A stretch of DNA of 64,000 nt from Cytobacillus oceanisediminis (lineage in GTDB: Bacteria > Bacillota > Bacilli > Bacillales > Cytobacillaceae): assembly GCF_003182355.1 (NCBI RefSeq), contig NZ_QGTW01000013.1, forward strand, positions 62,001 through 126,000, read 5' to 3'. The notes under the pieces are model-generated. The model was not told the DNA's origin and did no database searches. It worked only from the letters and a program-made list of their open reading frames with translations. The position numbers and the translations under genes are program-made. This document shows, piece after piece, positions 28,911 through 37,516 of the stretch. The first letter of the stretch is position 1; every line of letters starts with the position of its first letter.

Positions 28911-28959
28911 AGTGTAAGCCTTTACTCCACCCTAGTCAACAGGTCATCTGATGACTTTA
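28911..28959 (-). promoter_or_regulatory. lutA promoter with candidate LutR operator
   Basis: Minus strand: TTGACT (28939-28934), 17 bp, TACACT (28916-28911). A 22-bp sequence at 28938-28959 with palindromic core GTCATC-T-GATGAC abuts the -35. The same 22 bp recur at 30845-30866 before lutP. FadR-type GntR proteins bind such palindromes; assignment to LutR is by proximity. Confidence 0.75.
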
Positions 28960-28968
28960 ACGAATAGA

Positions 28969-28994
28969 GCAAGCTCCCTCAAATGGGAGCTTGC
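28969..28994 (-). terminator. lutP terminator
   Basis: Perfect 10-bp stem GCAAGCTCCC/GGGAGCTTGC after the permease stop; the T-run is weak (TCTATTC). Confidence 0.65.
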
Positions 28995-29003
28995 CAATTT
29001 TCC

Positions 29004-30788
29004 TTACGCTGTTTTCCTCAAATGCTTAACTTCCATTCTATTTTGCTTCTGGCCTTTGGCAATAAGCGTTACAATGAATCCCGCCACAACAGCAAGTATG
29101 ATGGTTCCAATATTCAACCCAATTCCGCTAATGGCTACATAGCCAATTCCGCCTGCAAAAATAACATAGAAGGTCATTGGAATCAGCGTTTTTCTTATCA
29201 GATTCCCTTCCTTGCCTATTAATCCGGCAGAAGAAGAAGCTGCGACGACGTTGTGCACACAAATCATATTTCCGGCTGCACCGCCGACAGCCTGCAAAGC
29301 AACAATGGTTGCCGGCGCTGCAAGGATATTATCTGCTACACCAAATTGGAATAAAGAGAACATCATGTTACTAACTGTATTGCTTCCTGCTGCGAACGCC
29401 CCGATTGCACCTATTGTTGGTGCCGCAAGCGGCCAATAGCTTCCAAATATATTTGATATTCCCTCTGCCAACGCAAGAGGCATACTTGTATAATCAGCAG
29501 CATTGATTCCAGAGTTGATAAACACCTGTACCATGGGAACTGCGAAAATCAGGGCAGCCATTGCACTAACAATTGTTTTAAAAGAGTCCTTTACTGCACG
29601 TCCATACTCTTTCATATTCATTTTAAATATAAAGATTGATAGCAGGGAAACAACAATAAAAATGAAACCTGGCAGATTCAATGGTTTCGATTCAACTGTA
29701 ATCGCTGTTCCAAATAAACTTTCAAACCTGATGACCAAGGCTTGGAGCCATGCCGAGAACGGCAAATATTTCAATCGTGTTAAAACTAATAAAATAGCTA
29801 CTAATAGGTATGGCAGCCACGCAGCCATGAATGACACTTGCTTCTTTGGTTTTTCGGATTCGTCTACCTGAAGTGAACCAGTCCATGACGGATCCCAAGT
29901 ACCTTTTTCGTCAAAATCCCATGACTTTTCAGGAATAAACAATCCTTTTTTAGCAGCAGGCACGACAATGGCTAAGCCTATTAAACCGCCAATCAGGGAT
30001 GGAAACTCCGGTCCAAGAAGATTTGCTACTAAAGCATACGGAACTGTAAATGCTAAACCTGCAAAAATAGCAAACTTCCAAATTGCCAATCCTTCTGCAA
30101 TCGATTTATTTTTTCCGAAGAAATAAGTCAGCATTGTCACCATAAATAGAGGAATAAATATGCCTATAATTCCGTGAATAAGGGCAACTTGTCCGCCAAT
30201 TCCATTTATGTAAGCATCAAAAGTCGTTCCTTGTTCAGCAATATAGCTTTGAACTAACGGTGAATCCTTTAAACCGGAATTAACACCTATTAGAATGGGC
30301 GTACCCACAGCACCGTATGAAACTGGCGTTGATTGCAGGATAAGTGCAACCATAACGGCTCCCATTGCAGGAAAACCAATTGCGACCAAGAGAGGTCCAA
30401 CAATTGTAGCAGGTGCCCCCCAGCCGGCTGCTCCTTCAAGGAAGGATCCAAACAGCCAGCAGACGATAATGGTCTGAACACGGCGGTCCGGCGAAATGCT
30501 CATAAACCCTTTACGGATTGTAAAAATGGCACCGCTTTCTTTTAATGTGTTTAAAAGAAGAATTGCACCAAATACGATCACTCCCACTTCCAGAGCTGTC
30601 ACAACCCCTTTAACCCCGGCTGCAGCAACCTGATTTCCAGGCACTTCCCAAATAAACATGGCCATAATCATCGTTAGAACCAACGATACTGGCATAGCCC
30701 TCTTAGCCGGCCATCTTAAAATAACCAAAAATAAAAAGACTGAAACGATAGGCAATGTTGCAATTAAAGCCAGTGTACCAATACTCAA
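29004..30788 (-). CDS. lutP: L-lactate permease
   Basis: 594 aa LctP-family transporter with about 13-14 membrane helices. Family blocks: [21 protein letters not shown] region, [43 protein letters not shown]. Imports L-lactate for LutABC. It is transcribed separately from lutABC and in the same direction, but shares the identical operator. The last residues are a basic cytoplasmic tail. Confidence 0.93.
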   Translation of the reverse strand: MSIGTLALIATLPIVSVFLFLVILRWPAKRAMPVSLVLTMIMAMFIWEVPGNQVAAAGVKGVVTALEVGVIVFGAILLLNTLKESGAIFTIRKGFMSISPDRRVQTIIVCWLFGSFLEGAAGWGAPATIVGPLLVAIGFPAMGAVMVALILQSTPVSYGAVGTPILIGVNSGLKDSPLVQSYIAEQGTTFDAYINGIGGQVALIHGIIGIFIPLFMVTMLTYFFGKNKSIAEGLAIWKFAIFAGLAFTVPYALVANLLGPEFPSLIGGLIGLAIVVPAAKKGLFIPEKSWDFDEKGTWDPSWTGSLQVDESEKPKKQVSFMAAWLPYLLVAILLVLTRLKYLPFSAWLQALVIRFESLFGTAITVESKPLNLPGFIFIVVSLLSIFIFKMNMKEYGRAVKDSFKTIVSAMAALIFAVPMVQVFINSGINAADYTSMPLALAEGISNIFGSYWPLAAPTIGAIGAFAAGSNTVSNMMFSLFQFGVADNILAAPATIVALQAVGGAAGNMICVHNVVAASSSAGLIGKEGNLIRKTLIPMTFYVIFAGGIGYVAISGIGLNIGTIILAVVAGFIVTLIAKGQKQNRMEVKHLRKTA

Positions 30789-30844
30789 ATACCTCTTCCC
30801 CTTTCATGCTGAAAAATTTCTTCTCCCTTTGAACTAATCACATT

Positions 30845-30899
30845 AACAGGTCATCTGATGACTTTAGTATAATAAACAGTATAATTAAAACGCTTTCAT
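30845..30899 (-). promoter_or_regulatory. lutP control region: LutR-like operator and cre-like site
   Basis: The 22-bp LutR-like operator at 30845-30866 is an exact copy of the one before lutA. Upstream on the minus strand ATGAAAGCGTTTTAAT (30899-30884) matches the CcpA cre consensus except for one position, overlapping where a -35 would lie relative to TATACT (30871-30866). Confidence 0.6.
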
Positions 30900-30934
30900 A
30901 TCTCAATAGTATTTTTTAAAAATTTTAAAAATAA

Positions 30935-30969
30935 AGCCCAACCGTTAAAAGGCATCTTAACGATTGGGC
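30935..30969. terminator. Terminator downstream of lutR
   Basis: GCCCAA-CGTTAA stem with complement and T-rich sequence on both strands. Confidence 0.8.
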
Positions 30970-30978
30970 TCTTTTTAC

Positions 30979-31698
30979 TTATACTTCTATTTCATGAAAA
31001 TATTTCATCAATACTTCTTCTACACTTTGGAGATGCTCGAGCAATAACCTTTGTGCCTTAGCCCCGTCCCTTTGTTTTAATGCTTCATAAATGCTTGAAT
31101 GCTCGTGGGTTAAACGGCCCAATGTGGATTTTTCTGAATATAGCCATAATCGGCGTGTTTCTCTCATAGTAGTAACCATCATTTCCGATACATTATTCAT
31201 AAGGCTGATCAGCAAATCATTTTGTGATGCTTTTGCAATGGCCATGTGAAAACGAAAATCTGCCTCTTCCCCTAATTCTTCATCATTGGCATTTTTCATC
31301 TGTTCAAGTGCCTCTTTGATTTCGCTAAGCTGATCTTCCGTCCATCTTAACGCTGCCGCTTCCACTGCCCCGACCTCCAAGATCCGGCGGACCTCCAGCA
31401 GATTTTTCACATCATCCTTTTTCATTAAAACAGCTATTTGCACAGGCAGCTTGAGCATATTGGAATTGAATTCGCGGACATAAGTCCCTTCTCCCTGATG
31501 CATTTCCACCAGCCCCATAGCCCGCAGTGCACTCAATGCCTCCCGGACCGCTGAACGGCCAACCTGAAAATTTTCCGCCAGCTGCTGCACCGAATCCAGC
31601 TTATCCCCGGGCTTCAATTCCCCTGACTTAATCATATCCATAATGGCCTCAGCCACTTCTTCATATATTTTACGCGGTTTAATTCGTCTATAATTCAA
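30979..31698 (-). CDS. lutR: GntR/FadR-family regulator of lactate genes
   Basis: 239 aa. N-terminal winged helix (IYEEVAEAIMDMIKSGELKPGDKL, VGRSAVREALSALRAMGLVE) and C-terminal FCD ligand-binding domain (FRFHMAIAKAS, LTHEHSSIYEALKQRD). Located 110 bp-scale downstream of the lutP control region and very likely repressing lutABC and lutP through the two identical palindromes. Confidence 0.88.
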   Translation of the reverse strand: MNYRRIKPRKIYEEVAEAIMDMIKSGELKPGDKLDSVQQLAENFQVGRSAVREALSALRAMGLVEMHQGEGTYVREFNSNMLKLPVQIAVLMKKDDVKNLLEVRRILEVGAVEAAALRWTEDQLSEIKEALEQMKNANDEELGEEADFRFHMAIAKASQNDLLISLMNNVSEMMVTTMRETRRLWLYSEKSTLGRLTHEHSSIYEALKQRDGAKAQRLLLEHLQSVEEVLMKYFHEIEV

Positions 31699-31794
31699 CA
31701 GTGTTCACCCCATTATGTATCTTTCTTTGATTCTATAGTATTATCTGTGCTGCGACAATGTTAACTTGTAAGCGATTCCTTTAAGAGGTTTATT

Positions 31795-32042
31795 TTATAA
31801 TCGAAAGAGCAGGTTTGGCTTGCTCCTCTTAAAGTATACCGGCCCCATTACAGTCAGGATTCTGATAAAATCAAGATGTATTTCTCCATTTATAAAACCG
31901 CTGCCATTCACTGCACTAACCGGAATTTTCTCATTCTCCTGTAAATCGTAAAGAGTCCAGCCAATATATATAAACTGTTCAAATAAAATTCATCAAATAA
32001 TCCACGCTGCTTAGCCGAATCTACTTCTATAAAATCTTTCAT
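31795..32042 (-). pseudogene. Decayed coding remnant with frameshift
   Basis: No intact gene lies in the 500 bp between lutR and gpx. On the minus strand, sensible protein sequence starts at 32042 (MKDFIEVDSAKQRGLFDE) and continues in another frame as FEQFIYIGWTLYDL and onward to a stop at 31795. The switch falls near 31985. The frame also extends a few codons upstream (GYRLEAI) before a stop. No family was recognised. Confidence 0.5.
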
Positions 32043-32123
32043 AATGGCTTCTAGCCTATAGCCATACAGACACTTCTTCTATACGGACCAACGTCATTAT
32101 TAGTTTCAGAAAAGGCCTATTTG

Positions 32124-32171
32124 TTGCATATTCTTTTTAAATCGCCTAAGATTAAATCGCAGGCGATTTAA
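32124..32171 (+). promoter_or_regulatory. gpx-ohrR promoter and candidate OhrR operator
   Basis: TTGCAT (32124-32129), 17 bp, TAAGAT (32147-32152). A palindrome TTAAATCGC-AG-GCGATTTAA spans 32152-32171 over the start site region, and a third TTAAATCGC half-site (32137-32145) sits in the promoter spacer. Binding by the OhrR-like protein encoded downstream is inferred. Confidence 0.7.
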
Positions 32172-32197
32172 AATGAAAATATTCTGGGGGAATTCTA

Positions 32198-32674
32198 ATG
32201 ACAACTGTTTATGATTTTCAAGTAAAAAAGCCAAATGGAGAGATCAACTCTCTAAAAGATTATGAGGGTAAGCCGCTAATTATCGTTAATACTGCAAGCA
32301 AGTGCGGACTGACTCCTCAATTCAAGGGTCTCCAGGGGCTATATGAAAAGTACAAGGACAGTGGTTTGGAGATCCTTGGCTTTCCTTGCGATCAGTTCAA
32401 TAACCAGGAATTTGAAAATATTGAAGAAACCACTGAATTCTGCCAAGTTAACTATGGAGTCTCTTTCCCGATTTTCGCAAAAATTGATGTAAATGGAGAG
32501 AATGCTGATCCTTTGTTTGTTTTTCTAAAAGAACAGAAAAAAGGACTTTTATCGAAGAACATCAAATGGAATTTCACGAAATTTCTTGTGGATCGCAATG
32601 GCAACGTCGTTGATCGCTATGCCCCAACAACAGAGCCCGGGAAAATCGAGGATGATTTAAAGAAATTACTATAA
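32198..32674 (+). CDS. bsaA: Glutathione-peroxidase-family thiol peroxidase
   Basis: 158 aa thioredoxin-fold peroxidase of the GPx family (B. subtilis BsaA type). Peroxidatic Cys36 in [12 protein letters not shown], conserved LGFPCDQF with Cys64, candidate resolving Cys82 in EFCQVNYG, and [12 protein letters not shown] near the end. Cys rather than Sec. It detoxifies organic peroxides, probably with thioredoxin-like reductants. Co-transcribed with the ohrR-like gene 14 bp downstream. Confidence 0.92.
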   Translation: MTTVYDFQVKKPNGEINSLKDYEGKPLIIVNTASKCGLTPQFKGLQGLYEKYKDSGLEILGFPCDQFNNQEFENIEETTEFCQVNYGVSFPIFAKIDVNGENADPLFVFLKEQKKGLLSKNIKWNFTKFLVDRNGNVVDRYAPTTEPGKIEDDLKKLL

Positions 32675-32688
32675 TTTAAGGTGATGAC

Positions 32689-33123
32689 ATGGAAGACTTT
32701 TTCACACTGGACAAACAGCTTTGCTTTGCAGTTTATGAAACAGCAGGCGAATTTACCAAATTGTATACAAGCGCTCTTCAGCCATTTGGCTTAACTTATC
32801 CCCAGTACCTTGTCCTTTTAGCACTTTGGGAAAAAGACGGAGTAACCGCAAAGGAGCTTGGAGAAAGACTAAATCTGGGAACTGGAACCCTCACGCCAAT
32901 GATTGCAAGGATGGCATCAAATGGCTGGCTCCGGAAAGAAAGGTCCCAAGCAGATGAACGAAAAATAAATATTTATTTGCAGGATAAAGCCCGCCAAGAA
33001 AAACATCCCATTACCCAAAAAGTCAGTGAAACAATCCAAACGTGCCGAATTGAGCTGGAAGAATATGAACAGCTGATGATGCAGCTTGGGACACTGCGAA
33101 GGAAGGTAAAGGGGCTGATTTAG
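32689..33123 (+). CDS. ohrR: OhrR-type MarR-family peroxide-sensing repressor
   Basis: 144 aa. N-terminus LDKQLCFAVYE places a reactive Cys12 exactly as in OhrR. Winged-helix segment YPQYLVLLALWEKDGVTAKE, LGTGTLTPMIARMASNGWL and ERKINIYL follow. It should derepress when Cys12 is oxidised by organic hydroperoxide. No ohr gene is adjacent; instead it is paired with a GPx, which is likely its main target. Confidence 0.88.
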   Translation: MEDFFTLDKQLCFAVYETAGEFTKLYTSALQPFGLTYPQYLVLLALWEKDGVTAKELGERLNLGTGTLTPMIARMASNGWLRKERSQADERKINIYLQDKARQEKHPITQKVSETIQTCRIELEEYEQLMMQLGTLRRKVKGLI

Positions 33124-33131
33124 GGAAAGCA

Positions 33132-33164
33132 AGAGTACCTCACTAAAATGGGGTACTCTTTTTC
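33132..33164 (+). terminator. gpx-ohrR terminator
   Basis: AGAGTACC/GGTACTCT stem followed by TTTTTC. Confidence 0.85.
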
Positions 33165-33234
33165 TACCTCTATGTTTAATAACCCCTAAAAAAGCCATAT
33201 TAAGTATAGGTTAATTCGGAAAGGAGCATAAACG

Positions 33235-33537
33235 ATGGATTTTTTACCACGAGAGCAGATAATCAATGCACTACAGGAGCCGCTGCAATCCTACATATCC
33301 AAATATGGGATTGACGATATTGGAATTTTTGAAGAAGAAGGCCAGGATAACCAATATTATATGGGCTACACAGTGAAAAAAGAAGGAAAAACTTATCATA
33401 TACATAGCCCATATACCAAGAATGATAATGGCGGCTTAGCCCCTATAAAAAAGGAGTGGACGGTTGAAACCGATGAGCCTCAAAAAGATGATCGAAGGGG
33501 ATTTAACGATTTAGATCAAGCTTTCCGGGTGATTTAA
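33235..33537 (+). CDS. DUF5634-type small protein
   Basis: 100 aa soluble acidic protein, ATG with AAAGGAG upstream. MDFLPREQIINALQEPL, YYMGYTVKKEGKTYHIHSPY and KKEWTVETDEP fit a small Bacillaceae family I recall as DUF5634. Function unknown; single gene. Confidence 0.75.
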   Translation: MDFLPREQIINALQEPLQSYISKYGIDDIGIFEEEGQDNQYYMGYTVKKEGKTYHIHSPYTKNDNGGLAPIKKEWTVETDEPQKDDRRGFNDLDQAFRVI

Positions 33538-33635
33538 ATTTTAGTAATAGAGGTTTATGAACCCTTTTGGACTATATTTAATTTCGAATTTTTCGTCTAT
33601 AATGAAATTAAATTTATAAAAAGGAGTGAAAAAGA

Positions 33636-34052
33636 ATGGCTGTTAATGCCTACCTTAATTTTAATGGAAATACCCGGGAAGCTGTTGAGTTTTATACAGA
33701 GGTTTTTGAAACAGAGAAACCCGAGATTATGACTTTTGGGGACTCTCCTCCCAACCCGGAATATCCATTGCCTGAGGAAGCAAAGAATTTGGTTATGCAT
33801 ACACGCCTTAACATTTGCGGAAGCAACGTGATGTTTTCTGATACATTCCCTGGAATGCCTTTTACAGTTGGAAACAACATCAACCTGGCTATAGTGATTA
33901 AAGATCTGGATGATCTTAAAAAATACTTTAACAAACTGAAAGAAGGCGGTACTGTAGGCATGGAGCTGCAGGAAACGTTTTGGAGCAAGTGTTATGGCCA
34001 ATTAACAGATAAGTTTGGCATAACCTGGCTGTTCAATTATGATAGTGAATAA
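33636..34052 (+). CDS. VOC-superfamily (PhnB/glyoxalase-like) protein
   Basis: 138 aa with the paired beta-alpha-beta-beta-beta layout of PhnB-type proteins: YLNFNGNTREAVEFYTEVF, SNVMFSDTFPG, LQETFWSKCYGQLTDKFGITWLFN. Cytosolic; the substrate is unknown. ATG with AAAAGGAGTG upstream; flanked by terminators. Confidence 0.85.
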   Translation: MAVNAYLNFNGNTREAVEFYTEVFETEKPEIMTFGDSPPNPEYPLPEEAKNLVMHTRLNICGSNVMFSDTFPGMPFTVGNNINLAIVIKDLDDLKKYFNKLKEGGTVGMELQETFWSKCYGQLTDKFGITWLFNYDSE

Positions 34053-34080
34053 CCAAATACATATTTAATGTAAAAATGGG

Positions 34081-34105
34081 GGCTTTAGCTGAAAGCCTCT
34101 ATTTT
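34081..34105. terminator. Bidirectional terminator
   Basis: GGCTTT/AAAGCC stem with TATTTTC to the right and an A-rich left flank, between convergent genes. Confidence 0.6.
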
Positions 34106-34860
34106 CATTCATCATTTAACAAATGATGAATCATTCTTTTTTTATTATCAAAAAACTGTTTCATGATCCTGTAATGATTTGTTTCTTCTAGTTTTTTTTC
34201 TATAATGCCTTCCTCGCTGAATTCATAAATTGCGGCATTAGGATATGCCATGATGATCGGCGAGTGAGTGGCAATGATAAACTGCGAGTGTTCATTGACC
34301 AAATCATGGATTCTTGTCAGCATGGACATTTGCCGTAATGGAGAAAGCGCAGCCTCCGGTTCATCCAATATGTATATTCCATTGCCGCGAAAGCGATGAA
34401 GGAATGTGGAAAAGAACGCCTCTCCATGTGATTGTTCATGCAGTGAACGGCCGCCAAAGGAATCAATCACCCGAGGCCCGCCCCCTTCACGATCCATTTC
34501 TTCAATGTTGGAAGCAACATTATAAAAGCTCTCCGCCCTTAGGAAAAATCCATCCCTTGGTTTATCAAAACCTTTTATTAACCTAAGATAATTCCCAAGC
34601 TCAGAATGCGTATCAAACGTTGAGAAGTTAAAATTGAAAGATCCCCCTTCAGCATTAAACCCCAATGCAACCGCTATCGCTTCCAGTAAAGTAGATTTGC
34701 CCATCCCATTCTCACCAATTAAAAAAGTAACCTTCGGGTGAAAAGGCAGCTCGCCCAACGTCTTAAAAGCAGGAAGATTAAAGGGATAGTGTTTAAAGGA
34801 AGGCACAGCATCTCTCTTAAGGCTAATGCTTCTTACATACTGCGCACTTAATATATCCAT
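34105..34860 (-). CDS. AAA-family ATPase (COG3910-like)
   Basis: 251 aa from ATG 34860 with GGAGG 7 bp upstream; the frame extends to 34887. SMC/RecF-like predicted ATPase: Walker A GENGMGKST, signature-like region at SHGEAFFSTF, Walker B IYILDEPEAALSPLRQ, and switch ATHSPI. Cytosolic; possibly DNA-damage or defence linked, but no partner gene is evident. Confidence 0.85.
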   Translation of the reverse strand: MDILSAQYVRSISLKRDAVPSFKHYPFNLPAFKTLGELPFHPKVTFLIGENGMGKSTLLEAIAVALGFNAEGGSFNFNFSTFDTHSELGNYLRLIKGFDKPRDGFFLRAESFYNVASNIEEMDREGGGPRVIDSFGGRSLHEQSHGEAFFSTFLHRFRGNGIYILDEPEAALSPLRQMSMLTRIHDLVNEHSQFIIATHSPIIMAYPNAAIYEFSEEGIIEKKLEETNHYRIMKQFFDNKKRMIHHLLNDE

Positions 34861-34903
34861 ACTAATACCTCCGATTGATTTTCTCATACTTTAACATTTT
34901 TCC

Positions 34904-35737
34904 CTATTTACGATCAGGGCTAAAGCCGCTTTTGGATACACCGAGTTGAATCGGAGCATCTTGAAATTCCTGCTGGAGCATCTTTAGAACGACTTTAAAT
35001 GCTGAGGGATTATACCACTTTTCCAACCCTAAATCTTCATAAATCCTGCGAATCCCGAGTTTCTCAGTCCTTCTGCCCCCGCTTCCGTCTCCCATCCAAA
35101 AATCATCAATCGTTACTCGGTTGGCAATCGATTTTAACTTAGCGGGAAATTCCCTTGAGCATGGCAGCAACGGGGCGATTGTTGCTTGTGTTATAATCCC
35201 AGCTCCTTTGATTTCTTTTAACGCAGCCATTCTTGCCGGGATAGGCGGCGCCGATGGAGCAAACGCCTTCCGGACTTCTTCTTTGTCCGTCTCAATAGTC
35301 ATGGAGATCCTGATTTTCTCTCCGAATTGCTGGAATAAGTCGATATCCCGTGTTACTAAGGGAGACCTAGTTTGGACATGCAAAAAGTCCGGCTGATTCT
35401 TAAGCATTACTTCCAATAATCTTCTTGTAAGCTTTGAAGTATACTCAATGGGCTGATAAGGGTCAGTTGAAGAGGACATAAACAATGCTACAGGTCCCCT
35501 TTTTTTAGCCTTAATCAATTCTTTTTCCAATAGTTCCGCGGCATTCGTTTTAATATCAATCCATGCCCCCCATTCCTCTTCACGGAATATAGAAACAGGA
35601 AGCTCCCTTACATAACAATACTTACATCCGAATACACATCCGGCATAAGGATTTAAAGAATGGGTAAAATCATCTATTGCACCTTTGGCAAGGGTTAGTA
35701 TACTCTTTGAAACAATCTCTTTTAGCTGTATATCCAC
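34904..35737 (-). CDS. SPL-family radical SAM protein (Rv2578c-like)
   Basis: Radical SAM enzyme of COG1533, related to spore photoproduct lyase. Cluster motif GCVFGCKYCYV (CxxxCxxC), LFMSSSTDPYQP, RISMTIETD and ATIAPLLPC. The GTG at 35737 has AGGTGAT upstream (277 aa); the frame opens at GTG 35755 without a site. A strong promoter and a GAAC-N4-GTTC box lie directly upstream, suggesting DNA-damage induction. The substrate is not defined. Confidence 0.85.
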   Translation of the reverse strand: MDIQLKEIVSKSILTLAKGAIDDFTHSLNPYAGCVFGCKYCYVRELPVSIFREEEWGAWIDIKTNAAELLEKELIKAKKRGPVALFMSSSTDPYQPIEYTSKLTRRLLEVMLKNQPDFLHVQTRSPLVTRDIDLFQQFGEKIRISMTIETDKEEVRKAFAPSAPPIPARMAALKEIKGAGIITQATIAPLLPCSREFPAKLKSIANRVTIDDFWMGDGSGGRRTEKLGIRRIYEDLGLEKWYNPSAFKVVLKMLQQEFQDAPIQLGVSKSGFSPDRK

Positions 35738-35762
35738 ATTGATCACCTGTTTCACAAAAAAC

Positions 35763-35814
35763 GAACATTGGTTCTGTATATAGATATAATATCTTTTAGC
35801 CGAAAGTACGTCAA
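35763..35814 (-). promoter_or_regulatory. Sigma-A promoter with candidate LexA/DinR box
   Basis: Minus strand: TTGACG (35814-35809), 17 bp, TATTAT (35791-35786), then GAACCAATGTTC (35774-35763). The box has the GAAC-N4-GTTC core of Gram-positive LexA sites and covers about +5 to +16, where repressor binding would block transcription. Confidence 0.65.
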
Positions 35815-36153
35815 TCCTGATTAGAGGTATGGAAACGATAAGGGGGAGGGAGCGATAGGTGAGTTTTTCGATATAAGGAGAAATATAATACTTAGTGATC
35901 GTTTTTTTATCTGGACAAATAGATTAAACGTTCAATTCTTGCTACCTGAAAAACCTGATCAAGTGGAATAATGGCAATAACCAAAAAAGGATTTTGTTTA
36001 ATAAAAGACCACTTATTTTCCGATTTTAGAAAACGGAAGAATGATGCCTTCATAGTTGAACTTTAATATAGACTGCACATAATCTCTCCCTTCTCGCTGC
36101 TACAATATTATTTTACCAAAAGTATCCTTTCAGAAATATCGCTAATTTAAAAA
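35815..36153. other. AT-rich gene-free stretch
   Basis: About 340 bp with no credible gene on either strand. Only short frames without ribosome binding sites were seen, and no recognisable RNA. Confidence 0.6.
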
Positions 36154-36154
36154 A

Positions 36155-36176
36155 GTGCCCGGCCAATGCCAGACAC
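36155..36176 (-). terminator. GTGCCTG-type hairpin terminator
   Basis: GTGTCTGGC-ATTG-GCCGGGCAC on the minus strand followed by T6; downstream of the VOC remnant. One of four related hairpins in the window. Confidence 0.7.
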
Positions 36177-36203
36177 CTCACTTATTTTCTAATAGTTTGA
36201 GAA

Positions 36204-36323
36204 CTACACGATCTCAATCTGATTCCCTGAAGGATCTTCAATAACAAAATAACGCCCAGGAGGACAAGGCTGCGGCTCATCAAAAAGCACTTTAATTGAT
36301 AATACACATACTTTATTTAACAT
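36204..36323 (-). pseudogene. Internally deleted glyoxalase/VOC gene remnant
   Basis: A 39-codon frame with GGAGGAA ribosome binding site, start and stop intact. Residues 1-12 (MLNKVCVLSIKV) match a VOC N-terminus and residues 13-39 (LFDEPQPCPPGRYFVIEDPS and the rest) match the C-terminal strand pair of the same family. The middle, roughly 80-90 residues, is missing in frame. The product cannot form a VOC fold. Confidence 0.75.
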
Positions 36324-36413
36324 GGAAATTCCTCCCTTTTTAGACCTGCAGTACTTCTATTAATATGTTTACAATTCCTGCTAATTTGATAATCTTTTTA
36401 AAGAGAATAAAAA

Positions 36414-36444
36414 GCGCCTGACCCAGTGTTAGGGTCAGACGTAT
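36414..36444 (-). terminator. SDR gene terminator (GTGCCTG-type hairpin)
   Basis: GTCTGACCC / GGGTCAGGC stem followed by TTTTTATT on the minus strand. Confidence 0.75.
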
Positions 36445-36498
36445 GGTGCCTGACTGTTAGTACATTAATACAGAGGATCAAACCCTCCTTTTTCTATA

Positions 36499-37284
36499 TC
36501 AAATTTCCATGTTCCACCGCTCTTTTTCAGTCTTCTTGAGCTGTTTTTCAGTTTCCTCCGGGTAGACTGTACGAAATTTATGGTGATCAGCCGGGATGAT
36601 TTCAATCATCTTTTTAATCATATCTTCCGGATCGAATTGATTTTTTAATGCCTCTTCCTGTTTTTCCATATCTTCTTTCCGTGTAAAATTCTTTTGTTCA
36701 TCGAACCATTTCCATTTTTCCTCTGCACTTCGTTTGTTAAAGCCAGTCTCAAAAGCACCTGGATTTATAGTTGCCACTTTCACTCCGAATTCTTTAAGCT
36801 CCTTCTTCAAGGTTTGCGCAATTCCCTCTATAGCGTGCTTTGTTGCAGTATATGGACCAACATATGGTGTCGCCGAAATGCCTGCCATTGAACTCATGAA
36901 CACAATTTTTCCGCTCCCTTTTTTCACAAGCTTTCGAGCAGCAATCTGTACAGTTTCCAGTGTTGCAAAAACGTTCACCTCAAATAGAGCACGGAACCTG
37001 TCCATCGGCACCTCACCGAGTGGTCCACCTTCATTAATCGCAGCATTCGCCACAAACACATCAAAATTGTACTCTTCTATCTGATCACGATCGCGTTCGT
37101 TTGTAATATCGAGTTTAAATACATCTATATCCAGCCCCTGCTCCGCTGATTCCCGAATTAGATCCGTTTTTTGAGAAGTTAGTTCTGTAGTCGCAATTAC
37201 ACGGTGGCCTTTCTTGGCAAGGCCGAGTGCGGCCCCTTTTCCAAGCCCGCTTCCCGCTCCTGTTATGAAGATAGTTTTGCCCAC
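36499..37284 (-). CDS. Short-chain dehydrogenase/reductase
   Basis: 261 aa classical SDR. Rossmann motif TGAGSGLGKG near residue 8, NAAINEGG, catalytic Ser in MSSMAG and YxxxK as YTATKHA, and NPGAFETGF after it. GTG start with AGGAGGAA upstream. NAD(P)-dependent oxidoreductase; substrate unknown. Single gene. Confidence 0.88.
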   Translation of the reverse strand: MGKTIFITGAGSGLGKGAALGLAKKGHRVIATTELTSQKTDLIRESAEQGLDIDVFKLDITNERDRDQIEEYNFDVFVANAAINEGGPLGEVPMDRFRALFEVNVFATLETVQIAARKLVKKGSGKIVFMSSMAGISATPYVGPYTATKHAIEGIAQTLKKELKEFGVKVATINPGAFETGFNKRSAEEKWKWFDEQKNFTRKEDMEKQEEALKNQFDPEDMIKKMIEIIPADHHKFRTVYPEETEKQLKKTEKERWNMEI

Positions 37285-37440
37285 AATGTATTCCTCCTAA
37301 CATGTGCTAGTCCTTGTCTTCTTCCCATTTGCCAATAAGATAAAACCCTTTTGCAAAAATGCAATAACGGGAGAGAAGGTGGAGAAAACCAAAAATCTAT
37401 TATTTCAAGGGTTTTGAAAAGGAAGCAGCCCTAACAAAAA

Positions 37441-37467
37441 ATGCTATCTCAAGTAAAGAGATAGCAT
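37441..37467 (-). terminator. selO terminator
   Basis: Perfect 10-bp stem ATGCTATCTC/GAGATAGCAT and T6 on the minus strand. Confidence 0.85.
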
Positions 37468-37516
37468 CCTAGTAAATAGTTGAGAGAAGCAGTAAGCTTC
37501 TCCTACTGCTTCTATA

